Source of the DNA: Gammaproteobacteria bacterium
GTDB taxonomy: Bacteria; Pseudomonadota; Gammaproteobacteria; GRL18
Direction of reading: 5' to 3'
Assembly: GCA_030632625.1 (NCBI GenBank)
Contig: DAOVUK010000001.1
Location: 1 to 27,955, forward strand
DNA length: 27,955 nucleotides
Made by a program: the position numbers and the translations under genes. This document shows positions 7,416 through 18,108 of the stretch, piece by piece. The number at the start of each line of letters is the position of its first letter. The stretch's first letter is position 1. The notes under the pieces are model-generated. The model was given only the letters and a program-made list of their open reading frames with translations. It was not told the origin of the DNA and searched no databases.

Positions 7416-7769
7416 ATGAAACTTTCATCTATGTTCTATTTAATTCTACTGCTTTCCTGTTTATTAATACCTGTACAGCAGTCACAGGCTTTTTTCTTTG
7501 ATTTTGATTTCAGTGGTGACAACGATTATTATGGATGGGATTCTCCTTACTATAATTCAAGATACCATCCATATTATGATAATAACTACAATTCTTATTA
7601 TCGTTATAGATATAATCCATATTGGAATCGCTGGAATCAAGCCTATAATAACCAGTGGAGTGAGTCATATCAGAGTCCATGTGACTGTACTTGTACCTGC
7701 TCTAAAAAACAGGCACATAGCTTAGTAAATCCAGCACCTGAGTCTGCCAGTATCAGCACTGGCGAATAA
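7416..7769 (+). CDS. Small exported Tyr/Asn-rich low-complexity protein
   Basis: A 117-residue protein from the ATG at 7416, chosen because GGGAGGT at 7404-7410 is an excellent ribosome binding site and a signal peptide follows at once (MKLSSMFYLILLLSCLLIPV, cut near SQA). The mature part is extremely rich in Tyr, Asn, Asp, Trp and Arg, with loose repeats of the type NPYW/SPYY/HPYY/NSYY. It then has a Cys cluster (CDCTCTC, Cys spaced by one residue) and a short tail. The composition resembles the sulfur globule envelope proteins (Sgp) of sulfur-oxidising gammaproteobacteria, but other wall-associated low-complexity proteins look alike. The Cys cluster suggests metal binding or crosslinking. 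Function is not established. Confidence 0.7.
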   Translation: MKLSSMFYLILLLSCLLIPVQQSQAFFFDFDFSGDNDYYGWDSPYYNSRYHPYYDNNYNSYYRYRYNPYWNRWNQAYNNQWSESYQSPCDCTCTCSKKQAHSLVNPAPESASISTGE

Positions 7770-7935
7770 AAAGGACAAGGATACCAGGCTATGTCCGTGA
7801 TACTTGATGTTTATGATAGCGCAAAACAGTGGAGAATGCAGAGTATGCAATAACAACATCTCCAGCTGTTTCATTTATATGGTATTTTGTCAGGATATCC
7901 TGTAAGCTACACGCCCCTTATCATGGTTGTATTAC
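7770..7935. other. Gap after the Tyr-rich protein gene
   Basis: No convincing gene. The word GTGATACTTG near 7797 echoes the terminal repeat of the 7097-7287 element and may be a relic end. A weak GGACA/TGTCC stem (about 7772-7796) could mark the 3' end of the upstream transcript. Confidence 0.3.
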
Positions 7936-8121
7936 TTTAACCTAAATAAATCAGTTGAATCTACTGCGAGCGTCCAATGCACTGAATCTTCAAGACTTTT
8001 CAGAATATTTCGAATTCACCCGTAGGGTGACTACGAATAAATCCCAAATAACCTGCAAAGCCTTGAATCTTCAGCACCTTGATCGCTCTCGTTACGACTC
8101 AACTGATTAATTTAGGTTTAA
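7936..8121. repeat. Palindromic MITE-like element, copy 2
   Basis: A 186-bp relative of the element at 5863-6043. It starts TTTAACCTAAATAAATCA and ends with the matching reverse complement (TGATTAATTTAGGTTTAA). The same inner arm word, TTGAATCTTCA or its complement, recurs, and the loop again carries GGGTGACTACGAATAAA. Arm sequences differ from copy 1 (AAAT where copy 1 has GGAA) but the pairing is kept within each copy. This suggests co-varying arms rather than simple decay. It ends 49 bases before the rhlE start and so lies in that gene's promoter or leader region. Confidence 0.78.
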
Positions 8122-8170
8122 TGACCATGATACATAAAATACAGAAAGACAATTAATTAAGAGAAATTCT

Positions 8171-9529
8171 ATGAGTTTTACCTCACTTGGCCTGTCTGCC
8201 CCAATCCTTGATGCTATTGCTGAACAGGGTTATGACACTCCTTCCCCGATTCAGGCTCAGGCAATTCCTGCTGTGATTGAGGGCAAAGATGTTATGGCGG
8301 CTGCGCAAACGGGCACCGGTAAGACGGCCGGTTTTACCTTACCGATTTTAGAGCTGTTAGCAAAAGGCCGGCTTGCTCAGGCAAATCAGGCTCGTGCATT
8401 GATATTGACCCCGACTCGTGAGTTGGCAGCTCAGGTAGAAAAAAGTGTAGAAACTTACGGCCGGAATCTGCCGTTACGTTCAACCGTGGTTTTTGGCGGT
8501 GTTAAGATAAATCCGCAAATGATAAAACTGAGGAAGGGCGTTGATATACTGGTTGCTACTCCCGGACGGTTACTGGATTTGTATAATCAAAACGCCGTCA
8601 GATTTGATCATCTTGAAGTTCTGGTGCTGGATGAAGCTGATCGAATGCTGGATATGGGATTTATTCATGACATTCGTAAGATCATCTCTTATTTGCCCAG
8701 ACAACGCCAAAACCTGATGTTTTCTGCGACGTTTTCAGATGATATCCGTAATTTAGCTAAAGGCATGGTGCATAATCCGGTTGAAATTTCAGTGAGTCCG
8801 CGAAATACAACTGTGGAGTCAGTGAAGCAGTGGATTTGTCCTGTTGATAAAAAACAAAAATCCGCACTGCTGATGCATTTAATCAGTCAAAATCGCTGGG
8901 AGCAGGTGCTTGTTTTCAGCAAAACGAAACATGGTGCCAATCGCTTAGCCCGTTATCTGGACAACTATGGTATTAAATCAGCTGCTATTCATGGTAATAA
9001 GAGTCAGGGAGCACGAACCCGGGCACTGGCAGACTTTAAAAAAGGTTCTGTGCAGGTTTTAGTCGCCACCGATATTGCCGCACGTGGTCTGGATATCGAT
9101 CAATTACCGCATGTGGTAAATTTTGATCTGCCTAATGTGCCTGAAGACTATGTGCACCGGATTGGCCGTACAGGACGTGCTGGTGCCACAGGCGAGGCTG
9201 TTTCTCTGGTCAGTGCTGATGAGTTTAAATTACTGACTGATATTGAGCAGCTGATTCAGCAATTATTACCTCGTGAATATATCGAAGGCTTTGATCCGGT
9301 TCATGATTTACCGGTATCTAATTTACGTCAGCGTCCTGCTAAACATAAAAAACCTAAAAAGCCAAGAGTAGGGCATAGTGATGGCCAGCGTTCCGGAGAG
9401 AATGCTCGCGGTCATAAACCTGCCGGTAAGAACAGAAGACACATTGCTGCTAAGAAACGTGCAGCCGGAAATCGCTCCGGAAGTAACACATCAAAGCAGA
9501 ATCATTACCGTCAGGGTGCTAATAAATAA
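8171..9529 (+). CDS. rhlE: DEAD-box ATP-dependent RNA helicase, RhlE type
   Basis: A 452-residue RNA helicase of the RhlE subgroup. Motifs in order: Q motif (GYDTPSPIQ, 20-28), Walker A AQTGTGKT (45-52), PTRELA (81-86), DEAD (154-157), SAT (185-187), ARGLDID (304-310) and HRIGRTGR (329-336). The tail (about 385-452) is strongly basic (Lys/Arg/Gly/Asn) and likely binds RNA. In enteric bacteria RhlE acts in ribosome maturation and mRNA decay with the degradosome. The AAGAG before the ATG is a fair ribosome binding site. Palindromic element copy 2 lies just upstream. The stop is two bases from the stop of the convergent DUF349 gene, so the two share a 3' boundary with no room for separate terminators. 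Confidence 0.95.
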   Translation: MSFTSLGLSAPILDAIAEQGYDTPSPIQAQAIPAVIEGKDVMAAAQTGTGKTAGFTLPILELLAKGRLAQANQARALILTPTRELAAQVEKSVETYGRNLPLRSTVVFGGVKINPQMIKLRKGVDILVATPGRLLDLYNQNAVRFDHLEVLVLDEADRMLDMGFIHDIRKIISYLPRQRQNLMFSATFSDDIRNLAKGMVHNPVEISVSPRNTTVESVKQWICPVDKKQKSALLMHLISQNRWEQVLVFSKTKHGANRLARYLDNYGIKSAAIHGNKSQGARTRALADFKKGSVQVLVATDIAARGLDIDQLPHVVNFDLPNVPEDYVHRIGRTGRAGATGEAVSLVSADEFKLLTDIEQLIQQLLPREYIEGFDPVHDLPVSNLRQRPAKHKKPKKPRVGHSDGQRSGENARGHKPAGKNRRHIAAKKRAAGNRSGSNTSKQNHYRQGANK

Positions 9530-9531
9530 GA

Positions 9532-12500
9532 TTAATCGGCTATTATGTTCATAAGGCGATCATCTAATTGCTTATTTTGTGAATAATTACTTATTTTATA
9601 CCACTCAAGCTGCAGTTCTAAATGAGTGATTTGACTGCTGTCTGACTTTTCAGTACGATTTTGTCCAAGGTTTGAATTAAGCAGTTCAACCTGCATTTCC
9701 ATCCGGGATTGCTGATCTTCAGCCGGGGTCTCTTTACCCAGTAATATTTCATATTTCAGGCAATATTGCCGCTTATTATCCAGCTCTATTTGAATGAGCG
9801 GCTCTTTATCAGCAGCAATTGAGTTAAGGGCATTTTCATAGCGTTTTTTAAGTTTAGAATCACTGCTATTGTTTTCACTCTTGTTTTCATTAAGTGCCTG
9901 CCACCGCTGGTTAAATTGATTCATGGCTTCATCACTGCTATCCGTTGAGGATTCAATCTGTGTACATAAATCTGCCTGCTGGATGATTTGTTCTAATAAT
10001 TGTTTTTGTTGTTCAATCATCAGCTCATTTATTTTTCTTTGATAAGCTTCAACTGCCAGAGTATAACGTGCATTGATTTCTTTACTCAGTGATTTTGCCT
10101 GGGGAACAAGTTCAAGCCAGAGATTTTCAATGTCACTATAGGCATTTTGCAGATCTTTCTGCTTGAGGGGCTGTTGATTAAGTGCTTCAAGATTTTCACA
10201 TATGGCTTCTTTCTCTCTAAGCCGTTCAGTGTTAAGCTGGTTTTTTTGTTCAATATTTTCCTGACGTTTGTCAAAAACGAAATCACATCCCTTACGAAAT
10301 CTTTTCCATAGTTTATTCCGCTGATAGGAAGAGACCGGGCCAATTTTCTTCCACTGTGTTTGATAGTTTTTGGCTTTATTAATAGCATCGGATAAATCAT
10401 CATCAATGGTGTCATGCAATGCTTCAATCTTGTGGATAAGATCAAAGAATTTTTCATGGTTAATATGCCAGATTTGTTTCAGTTCACCACGAATAATGTC
10501 AATATCTTTATCAAATCTGCGGTTAATGCTTTTGTGATGTTTACGCTCTACAAAACCAATAGCTGACCATTCTTTACGCGCCTGTTTAGTAATTTTATCA
10601 ACTTGAATCCAGTCAATTGACTGATTAATTTTTGTGCTATTATCCTTTACTGTATTATCAGCACTGTCATCAACGCTTTTAATGTCAGAACCGGAAGAAG
10701 GCCAGCCCATCGTCTTTATGTAATTTTCTAATTGCTTACATAAATCCTGTTTGGTTTTTAGATTATCCTTGCGTATTTCATTTTGTTTATCGATAAATGG
10801 TTTACATTGTTCATAGACAAGGTTGCAGGCATTGTTAAATCGCTGCCAAATATCTTCCTGGGTGTGACTGTGCATTGATTTCCATTGTTTTCTAAACTCT
10901 TTAACCTGTGATGTTATATCAGTATATTCATTTTCAAGCTCTGTAGAATTACTTATCTGTTGAACAAGTTGTTCTGCTTTTACAGCGAGATTTTCACGCT
11001 CATTATCATGGGCCCAGTTACGCCAGGAAGACAAGTCATCGAGCTGAGAATGCATTTGCTGCAGTTCATGGTGGAGGTTTTGTTTGTCAATGTTAGAAAT
11101 TAAATCAGATTGATCAACTATTTTAAGTTGCTCTCTGAGTAATTTTTCCGCTTTTGATACCAGTCCATTGCTAATCAATGATTTAATTTTATCCGCTTGA
11201 AGCGTAATTTGTTGTTTAAACTTTTTGGCATTTTTTTGTTGTACAGTCGATTGTTCTTTCAGAGTCTGAATGGCAGATTCAAATTTTTGCTGAATGATCT
11301 TGACTTCATCCGGTTGATTGTCAGTATGTTGATAAGATGTTTCAATTTGCTGTTGAAATTTATGCTGTAAAGCTGAAATGGTTTTTTCAAGAATAAAGCC
11401 GGATTTATCCAGCATATATTCAGCCTGCTCGGTTAAAGATTGAATTTTTTCAAGGCTGTCCGTTTTATTATCATTCTTTTTATCAGCAGTCTCTGAGACT
11501 GTTTTTGCATCTGCCAAATCAAGAATTGACTGGAATTTAGAATTGTATGTCGAAATTAAATCATTATGAGTGACAGCTTTTATAACTTCATGCCACTCAG
11601 AATCCAGGTTTTGTATGATTTTTTCTGTGGTTTTTATTGCTTCCAGTTTACTGTCTGATGCCTGAGCTGAAGCTGTCTCTGAGGCAGGTTCTGAGGTATT
11701 AGTATCAGGCTCAACACTTTCTCTGGCATTGAGCAAATCATCAACTGCATTGGATAAACTGCTTAGAAGCGTTTCAAGATTCTGGATGGCATCCTGTTCT
11801 TTATTCAGTTCTAATTCGAGCTGATCCATACTGTTAATAATGCTGGAACAGATGGTATGATATCGTTCCGTGGTTCCAGGGTCAGCAAAATTCTGGATCT
11901 CACTCCAGCGTGCGACAAAATTTTCGAAGGTGGTTTTTTCCTGAAGGAGAAGATTACGTTTATGTAATTTTTCCAGCTTATTACAAATCTCAACGACTTC
12001 TTTAGCCAGCAGTGCAGGACGTTGTTCATCTTCAATGATGTGATCAAGTTTGCTTTTGACAATTTTATAAACGCGTTTGTCTTTACGGCGTGATTGTTTA
12101 GACACCCGCTCAAGTGTGGAACGTTTAGCAATTTGCTGTGCAGCAAGCTGTCTTATATGAGCATTATTATCGGCAAGAGCAATATTACCCAATAAAGGAT
12201 CTCTGCTGATTTTCTTAATGGTGATTTCTCTTAAAGAGGCTTCCACAGCATTGGCTGCGACAAATTCAAGTAGGGCAGAATTTCGGCTGCCGCGGATCAT
12301 TTTTTCTCTGATATCAAATTCAGGAATAGGGTGTTTGAGTCCGCAAATTAACTGAAAAAGACGATTTTGTGCTGCTTCTTTAACCGTGCCGTTGGTGCCT
12401 TTCATGATAATAGTCTGCAATAAATCCAGATCACTGAGTTTATTGGCGGCAATAGCACGAATGGTTTCATCAGAATCATTCATAGCAATATTGCTCAGGG

Positions 12501-12651
12501 TTTCCTGATCACTGACCGGTAATTCCTGAACTGCCTTTTTTCTAACTTCCGGATTACGGCTGTGCCATTTATCTTTAGTAAATGAGGAAAAAAAAGGTTT
12601 AAATAATTTGTTCAGTACATTTTGTTTTTGAACTACTTTCTTGTGAACCAT
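9532..12651 (-). CDS. DUF349 repeat protein with N-terminal HEAT-like repeats
   Basis: A very long (1039-residue) soluble protein. Residues about 30-200 form helical HEAT-like repeats (NPEVRKKAVQEL, ETIRAIAANKLSD, HIRQLAAQQIAK). Residues about 200-560 are mostly coiled coil, acidic and Gln/Lys rich. From about 570 to 950 come several DUF349 units, recognised by W...W..IG....R....W.RF....D.V, for example QTQWKKIGPVSSYQRNKLWKRF. DUF349 proteins are widespread in gammaproteobacteria and actinobacteria and have no settled function. The gene follows valS by 24 bases and is probably co-transcribed with it. AAGG lies upstream of the ATG. Length and intactness suggest it is under selection. Confidence 0.85.
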   Translation of the reverse strand: MVHKKVVQKQNVLNKLFKPFFSSFTKDKWHSRNPEVRKKAVQELPVSDQETLSNIAMNDSDETIRAIAANKLSDLDLLQTIIMKGTNGTVKEAAQNRLFQLICGLKHPIPEFDIREKMIRGSRNSALLEFVAANAVEASLREITIKKISRDPLLGNIALADNNAHIRQLAAQQIAKRSTLERVSKQSRRKDKRVYKIVKSKLDHIIEDEQRPALLAKEVVEICNKLEKLHKRNLLLQEKTTFENFVARWSEIQNFADPGTTERYHTICSSIINSMDQLELELNKEQDAIQNLETLLSSLSNAVDDLLNARESVEPDTNTSEPASETASAQASDSKLEAIKTTEKIIQNLDSEWHEVIKAVTHNDLISTYNSKFQSILDLADAKTVSETADKKNDNKTDSLEKIQSLTEQAEYMLDKSGFILEKTISALQHKFQQQIETSYQHTDNQPDEVKIIQQKFESAIQTLKEQSTVQQKNAKKFKQQITLQADKIKSLISNGLVSKAEKLLREQLKIVDQSDLISNIDKQNLHHELQQMHSQLDDLSSWRNWAHDNERENLAVKAEQLVQQISNSTELENEYTDITSQVKEFRKQWKSMHSHTQEDIWQRFNNACNLVYEQCKPFIDKQNEIRKDNLKTKQDLCKQLENYIKTMGWPSSGSDIKSVDDSADNTVKDNSTKINQSIDWIQVDKITKQARKEWSAIGFVERKHHKSINRRFDKDIDIIRGELKQIWHINHEKFFDLIHKIEALHDTIDDDLSDAINKAKNYQTQWKKIGPVSSYQRNKLWKRFRKGCDFVFDKRQENIEQKNQLNTERLREKEAICENLEALNQQPLKQKDLQNAYSDIENLWLELVPQAKSLSKEINARYTLAVEAYQRKINELMIEQQKQLLEQIIQQADLCTQIESSTDSSDEAMNQFNQRWQALNENKSENNSSDSKLKKRYENALNSIAADKEPLIQIELDNKRQYCLKYEILLGKETPAEDQQSRMEMQVELLNSNLGQNRTEKSDSSQITHLELQLEWYKISNYSQNKQLDDRLMNIIAD

Positions 12652-12675
12652 GGAAGTTACCTTAAATTTTCCTAA

Positions 12676-15525
12676 TTACAAAGTTTTTAATTTTTCAAGT
12701 TGTTCTGTCAGGTTTTTGAGCTTACTCTGGGCATCGGATAATTTTTGGCGTTCCATAGCAACGACATTCTCAGGTGCCCGGCTGACAAAGTTTTCATTTG
12801 CCAGCTTACCTTCAAGGCTTTTAATAAATCCCTGATTATTATCAATTTCCTTATTCAGCCGCTCTCTTTCAGCATCGATGTCAATCAATCCCGCCATGGG
12901 GATAAGGATCTGCATTTCACCGACCAGGGCTGTTGATGATTCAGGCACTTCATCCGTTTTTTCAAGCCATTTAATACTTTCCAGACGCGCCAGCTTCTTA
13001 AGCATGAGTTTATTGGTCAATAACCTTTCTTTATCGGCTGCAGAACCATTTTGCAGCAAAACAGTGAGCAGTTTACCCGGCTTGATATCATAGCCGCTTC
13101 GAATCTGACGTACCCCAAGGATAAACTGCTGCAGCCAGTTCATTTCAACCAGTGCAGACTGGTCAATTTTATTGGTATCGGGTACAGGGTAGGGCTGCAG
13201 CATGATCGTCTCTTGTCTGCTGGAGTCTTGCTTAATACCTGCAAGCGGTGCAACACGCTGCCAGATTTCCTCTGTAATATAGGGCATAATCGGATGAGTG
13301 ATACGCAGCAGATTTTCAAGCACATGAACAAGAGTATATCGTGTCCCCTGTTGTTGTGCTTCACGAAGCCCGGCTTCACCTGAAGTAGAATCATCACTTT
13401 CACTACTAAGAACAGATTTTGACAGCTCCAGATACCAGTCACAATATTCATTCCAGGTGAATTCATAGATTGCCTGGGCGGCCAGATCGAGTCGATAGGT
13501 ATTAAGCGAGTCAGTGACCTGTTTTTTTGTTTCCTGCAGACGGGAAATAATCCACTTGTCAGCAAGGCTGAAAATCATATCTGTGTGTTTTTCTTTACCG
13601 CCAATACCGCAGTCATGACCTTCGGTATTCATTAACACATATCGAGAGGCATTCCATAGCTTGTTGCAAAAATTGCGGTAACCTTCAATACGGCCCATAT
13701 CAAATTTAATATCGCGTCCGGTGGTCGCCTGAATGGCAAAAGTGAAACGCAATGCATCGGTACCAAAAGAAGGGATACCATCTTTAAAATCTTTGCGTGT
13801 GACTTTTTCAATCTTCTTCGCCATTTGCGGCTGCATCATGCCTTTAGTACGCTTTTCAACTAATGTTTCCAACTCAATGCCGTCAATTAAATCAATCGGG
13901 TCAAGGACATTGCCTTTAGACTTGGACATTTTCTGGCCATGTGAATCTCTGACCAGACCGTGCACGTAGACTTCAGTAAATGGGACTTTACCGGTAAATT
14001 TGAGTCCCATCATGATCATGCGGGCAACCCAGAAAAAGATAATGTCAAAACCTGTTACCAGAACATTGGTTGGGTAAAAAGTGTCAAATTCTGGTGTTTT
14101 CTCAGGCCAGCCCAGAGTGGAGAAGGGCCATAAGGCAGAGGAAAACCAGGTGTCAAGGACATCATCATCCTGTCTCAATTTGATTGAGTCATCTAATTGG
14201 TGCTTTGACCGGACGGCTTTTTCATCATGGCCTACATAGATTTTTCCATCTTCATCATACCAGGCAGGAATTCTGTGTCCCCACCAGATTTGCCGCGAAA
14301 TACACCAGTCTTCGATATTATTCATCCACTCAAAATAGGTGTTTTTCCAGTTATCCGGAACAAAACGAATGTCACCATTTTCAACGGCTTTTATCGCAGG
14401 TTCTGCCAGAGGTGCAATTTTTACATACCATTGATCAGTCAGATAGGGTTCAATGACTGCACCGGAACGATCGCCTCGCGGCACCATTAAACGATGATCT
14501 TCAATTTTTTCCAGTAAACCGGACTGCTGCAGATCTTTAATGATTGCTTTACGGGCTGCATAGCGATCCATACCCTGATATTTTTCCGGAGCATTATCAT
14601 TGATTGCTGCATCAACGGTAAAAATATTTATGATAGCCAGGTCATGGCGCTTGCCCATCTCATAGTCATTAAAGTCATGAGCCGGCGTTATTTTTACACA
14701 ACCTGTGCCAAATTCAGGATCAACATAATCATCAGCAATAATGGGGATTTCTCTATCCGTCAGCGGCAGTTTTATTGTTTTGCCAATCATTGACTTATAG
14801 CGTTCATCTTCAGGGTGAACCGCCACAGCAGTATCACCTAACATGGTTTCCGGACGAGTGGTTGCGACAATAAGTGAGCTGCTGCCGTCACTTAATGGAT
14901 AGCGCATATGCCAGAAATGGCCATTTTCTTCCTCTGAGATAACTTCTAAGTCGGAAACAGCAGTATGTAATACCGGATCCCAGTTGACCAGACGTTTGCC
15001 GCGATAAATTAAATCCTCTTCATAAAGCTGAACAAACACTTCTTTGACGGCTTCAGAAAGTCCGTCATCCATGGTAAAGCGTTCCCGCTGCCAGTCAAGT
15101 GAGGCTCCCATACGCCTGAGCTGTTTGGTGATGGTACTACCTGATTCTTTCTTCCAGTCCCAGATTTTGTCAATAAAAGCATCACGTCCGACATCATGAC
15201 GCGTTTTTCCTTCACTATTGATGAGACGTTCTACCACCATCTGTGTAGCAATGCCTGCGTGATCGGTGCCGGGTTGCCATAAAGTATTATCACCCTTCAT
15301 ACGGTGATAACGTATCAATGTATCCATTATGGTGTCTTGAAAAGCATGCCCCATGTGCAGACGGCCTGTCACGTTTGGGGGAGGGATCATAATGCAGTAA
15401 CTGTCTTTCTTTTGGGAAACAGTTTTGGCTGTATCATTTGTTAATTCGGGGGAGAAATAACCATTACTTTCCCAGGTCTCATACCAGCGTTGTTCAATTG
15501 CATGAGGGTTATATATTTTTTCCAT
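12676..15525 (-). CDS. valS: Valyl-tRNA synthetase
   Basis: A 949-residue class I aminoacyl-tRNA synthetase that charges tRNA-Val in the cytoplasm. The HIGH motif is HMGH at 57-60 in [13 protein letters not shown], and KMSKS is at 532-536. The editing domain that hydrolyses mischarged Thr-tRNA carries TTRPET at 222-227. The C-terminal coiled coil typical of ValS is visible over the last 65 residues ([23 protein letters not shown] and onward). The length equals that of E. coli ValS (951). It lies downstream of pepA and holC in the usual gammaproteobacterial order, 203 bases after holC, so it may also have a promoter of its own. Confidence 0.98.
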   Translation of the reverse strand: MEKIYNPHAIEQRWYETWESNGYFSPELTNDTAKTVSQKKDSYCIMIPPPNVTGRLHMGHAFQDTIMDTLIRYHRMKGDNTLWQPGTDHAGIATQMVVERLINSEGKTRHDVGRDAFIDKIWDWKKESGSTITKQLRRMGASLDWQRERFTMDDGLSEAVKEVFVQLYEEDLIYRGKRLVNWDPVLHTAVSDLEVISEEENGHFWHMRYPLSDGSSSLIVATTRPETMLGDTAVAVHPEDERYKSMIGKTIKLPLTDREIPIIADDYVDPEFGTGCVKITPAHDFNDYEMGKRHDLAIINIFTVDAAINDNAPEKYQGMDRYAARKAIIKDLQQSGLLEKIEDHRLMVPRGDRSGAVIEPYLTDQWYVKIAPLAEPAIKAVENGDIRFVPDNWKNTYFEWMNNIEDWCISRQIWWGHRIPAWYDEDGKIYVGHDEKAVRSKHQLDDSIKLRQDDDVLDTWFSSALWPFSTLGWPEKTPEFDTFYPTNVLVTGFDIIFFWVARMIMMGLKFTGKVPFTEVYVHGLVRDSHGQKMSKSKGNVLDPIDLIDGIELETLVEKRTKGMMQPQMAKKIEKVTRKDFKDGIPSFGTDALRFTFAIQATTGRDIKFDMGRIEGYRNFCNKLWNASRYVLMNTEGHDCGIGGKEKHTDMIFSLADKWIISRLQETKKQVTDSLNTYRLDLAAQAIYEFTWNEYCDWYLELSKSVLSSESDDSTSGEAGLREAQQQGTRYTLVHVLENLLRITHPIMPYITEEIWQRVAPLAGIKQDSSRQETIMLQPYPVPDTNKIDQSALVEMNWLQQFILGVRQIRSGYDIKPGKLLTVLLQNGSAADKERLLTNKLMLKKLARLESIKWLEKTDEVPESSTALVGEMQILIPMAGLIDIDAERERLNKEIDNNQGFIKSLEGKLANENFVSRAPENVVAMERQKLSDAQSKLKNLTEQLEKLKTL

Positions 15526-15728
15526 AGTGGAGGCTTACTCTCAAAAAGTATTTATTGTTCAGTCTGAAGGATCAGGAGTCTGTGTGAAAATAGACCGGAT
15601 AACAAATTCAGTCTGAAATTTACGGTAAAATCAGAGCTGATATTATAGTCTGATCTTCTAGGAAAGGTAATACTTTTGTGCATACTATTTAACACAGAAA
15701 GTCAGCTGAATTTATTGAGCTGCTCATT

Positions 15729-16202
15729 TTAAAGGTCATACTTATTTAGAGTAAGCTGCTTTTGCTTATAATAACGATATCGATTCCTTGCGATTTCTTT
15801 TTCATCATTATTCTTGCCTACCATTTCGGCAATTCGTTCAAATTGTTGAAAAAAAGGTGGTGTGTTGCTTGTTAAATTGATTAATAACTGCTTGTATTGA
15901 CTCATTATTTTTTTATTACCAATCGAAGTTATATCGTCGGCATCAGTTTCTGTACAAATAAGTACAGGATAAGAATATGAATCATCATCTTCCAGCTCGT
16001 TGAACTGGTTATAATGCGGAATAAAACTATCAGGCTTGAATGTCCATAGCAGATCATCAAGCTGCTGAGCCTGAGCGGCTGAGCTGGTATATATAAGCAC
16101 ATTCATTTTTTGCGCAAGGGCTTTTTCACACAGGCGACAAACCATGTGGTTCATGTCCCGGTGTGAATTTTCCGCTAAAATGTAAAAATCAATCTGTGTC
16201 AT
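15729..16202 (-). CDS. holC: DNA polymerase III chi subunit
   Basis: A 157-residue protein, slightly longer than E. coli HolC (147). The opening TQIDFYILAEN and the segment CRLCEKALAQKMNVLIYTSSAAQAQQLDDLLWTFKPDSFIPHY are the conserved HolC core. Chi joins psi in the clamp loader and binds SSB, linking polymerase III holoenzyme to single-stranded DNA. It starts 12 bases after the pepA stop, so the two are one transcription unit. The last 25 residues are charged and less conserved. Confidence 0.92.
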   Translation of the reverse strand: MTQIDFYILAENSHRDMNHMVCRLCEKALAQKMNVLIYTSSAAQAQQLDDLLWTFKPDSFIPHYNQFNELEDDDSYSYPVLICTETDADDITSIGNKKIMSQYKQLLINLTSNTPPFFQQFERIAEMVGKNNDEKEIARNRYRYYKQKQLTLNKYDL

Positions 16203-16214
16203 TGAATCTTTAGC

Positions 16215-17714
16215 TTATTTGAGACTGTTAGTCATATCAATAACGTATTGGCTTAATAATGATACGGGGCGGCCGGTTGCTCCTTTATTAACCCCTGAAT
16301 CCCAGGCGACTCCGGCAATATCAAGATGCGCCCAATTATATTTTTTACAAAAAGCAGAAAGAAAAATGGCGGCGGTGACAGAGCCGGCTTCTTTGCCGCC
16401 GATATTAGCCAGATCAGCAAAATTGCTTTTGAGCTGTTCCTGATACTCATCCCATAAGGGCATTTCCCAGACTCGATCCCCGGTTGATTTCCCCGCATTG
16501 ATCAGCTCATGACATAAAGGACTGTGATTACTATAGACTGCTGCTGCATGCTTACCCAGAGCAATAACACAGGCACCGGTCAGAGTGGCAACATCAATCA
16601 CAACTGAAGGGTTAAAACGTTCACAATAGCTTAAAGCATCACATAAAATGAGCCGGCCTTCAGCATCGGTATTTAAAATTTCTATGGTTGTTCCGGAATG
16701 GCTGGTGACAATATCACCCGGTTTACTGGCCAGACCATCAGGCAGATTTTCTGTGGTTGGAATGACTGCAACAACATTAATTTCAAGCTGCAGTTCTGCA
16801 ATAGCATTGAGAGCACCTAAAACACTGGCTGCACCGCACATGTCATATTTCATTTCATCCATGGCCGCCCCCGGCTTTAATGAAATGCCGCCGGAATCAA
16901 AGGTCACGCCTTTTCCGACCAGACAGATAGGTGGTGTTGATGAGTCAGCATTAGTATAGTTCATGACGATCATTTTTGCCGGCTGGCGACTGCCTTTAGA
17001 GACCGATAAAAAGGCATTCATGCCCATTTCTTCTAATTCAGCTTCTTCAAAAATTTCTGTACTGAGATTGGAATAAACCCGGCTGAGTGTTTTGGCACGC
17101 TCAGCCAGATAGGATGGCGTACAGATGTTACCCGGCATATTACCCAGATCCTTGGCCAGCTGAATGCCCTGAGTAATGGCCATTCCTTCACGGACAGCCT
17201 GCTCACCATCAGCCAGATCACGGCGATTGGGCACGGTCAGGACAATTTTTCGTAATGGCCGGCGCGTGGTATCTTTCTTACTCTTTAACTGATCAAAACG
17301 ATACAGTGAATTTTGCGCTGCTTCAATAGCATGGCGGATTCGTTGCGAACTGGTACATCCTTTAACCGGGAGTTCAGTGAGATAAAAAACGGCTTCCATT
17401 GAGCCGGTGTCATTCAGATTAGTGACCGCATGAGAGATAATTTTTCGATATTGAGTAAAACTGAGATCCCTTTCCCGACCACAGCCAACCAGTAAGATGC
17501 GATCGCAGAGAGTATTATCAATGTTATGCAGTAATAATGTCTGCCCGGCTTTACCTTCCAGATCACCCCGGCGGATGAGGCTGGAAATATAACCGTCAGT
17601 TAAATCATCCAGTCTCTGGGCAGAAGGGGTTAATCGTCTGGGTTCATATACTCCGACAACGACACAGGCTGTACGTTGTTTTTCGGGACTTCCGCTTTTT
17701 ACGCTAAATTCCAT
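16215..17714 (-). CDS. pepA: Leucyl aminopeptidase PepA
   Basis: A 499-residue M17 aminopeptidase (E. coli PepA 503). The catalytic domain has the signature NTDAEGRL (348-355). The two-metal ligands Lys268, Asp273, Asp291, Asp350 and Glu352, and the catalytic Lys280, occupy the expected places ([18 protein letters not shown]). It removes N-terminal residues from peptides in the cytoplasm; in E. coli it also binds DNA in carAB control and in Xer recombination at cer sites. GGAG lies eight bases upstream of the ATG. It is first in a minus-strand group with holC, valS and probably the DUF349 gene, divergent from lptF. Confidence 0.97.
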   Translation of the reverse strand: MEFSVKSGSPEKQRTACVVVGVYEPRRLTPSAQRLDDLTDGYISSLIRRGDLEGKAGQTLLLHNIDNTLCDRILLVGCGRERDLSFTQYRKIISHAVTNLNDTGSMEAVFYLTELPVKGCTSSQRIRHAIEAAQNSLYRFDQLKSKKDTTRRPLRKIVLTVPNRRDLADGEQAVREGMAITQGIQLAKDLGNMPGNICTPSYLAERAKTLSRVYSNLSTEIFEEAELEEMGMNAFLSVSKGSRQPAKMIVMNYTNADSSTPPICLVGKGVTFDSGGISLKPGAAMDEMKYDMCGAASVLGALNAIAELQLEINVVAVIPTTENLPDGLASKPGDIVTSHSGTTIEILNTDAEGRLILCDALSYCERFNPSVVIDVATLTGACVIALGKHAAAVYSNHSPLCHELINAGKSTGDRVWEMPLWDEYQEQLKSNFADLANIGGKEAGSVTAAIFLSAFCKKYNWAHLDIAGVAWDSGVNKGATGRPVSLLSQYVIDMTNSLK

Positions 17715-18108
17715 GTTGTCTCCATAACGAAATAAATGTGTTTATAAAAATAACTATAAGTCTTTGGGTTGATCAAACTTCAGACTTTCAGCCGAATATT
17801 TGTAACTAATTGTAAAATTGATTGTCAGACAGGATAGTTTTTCTTATTATTAACTCTTTATTAGTTTTAATGACTCTTAGTTACTCTTAATTTAGGCTGG
17901 TTAACTGTGCAGAATTATATTTATTTGATTATCAGACAGATTGTTAAACCAGGTTTATTGAAATAGCTTCCATCAGCACGTCAATTTTACTAATATGTAT
18001 TTTATTAAGTAGTTTAACGAATAAATTGAACAAATCCAGTAAAATATATATTTGTTGTGCTAGTAAATAATACCTGTAAATGGCTTCTAAATGTAAAAAG
18101 GCAACAAA
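17715..18108. other. Divergent promoter region between pepA and lptF
   Basis: A 394-base AT-rich gap that must contain promoters in both directions. The clearest structure is the four-unit 10-bp array at 17852-17891 (listed separately). A short frame of ten codons (ATG 18080, stop TGA 18110-18112) ends overlapping the TTG start of lptF. I could not place sigma-70 boxes with confidence. Confidence 0.4.
17852..17891. repeat. Four tandem 10-bp units between pepA and lptF
   Basis: Consecutive ten-base units carry ACTCTT at 17853, AGTTTT at 17863 and ACTCTT at 17873 and 17883, with consensus nACTCTTaat. The A, the three core T positions and the final T are constant in all four. The period is about one helical turn, as in arrays bound side by side by a regulator. 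The function is inferred. Confidence 0.55.

Noticed and set aside
7791..7853. Twenty-codon frame MSVILDVYDSAKQWRMQSMQ after the Tyr-rich gene
   Set aside because: Poor ribosome binding context, no recognisable family, and it overlaps a probable relic element end.
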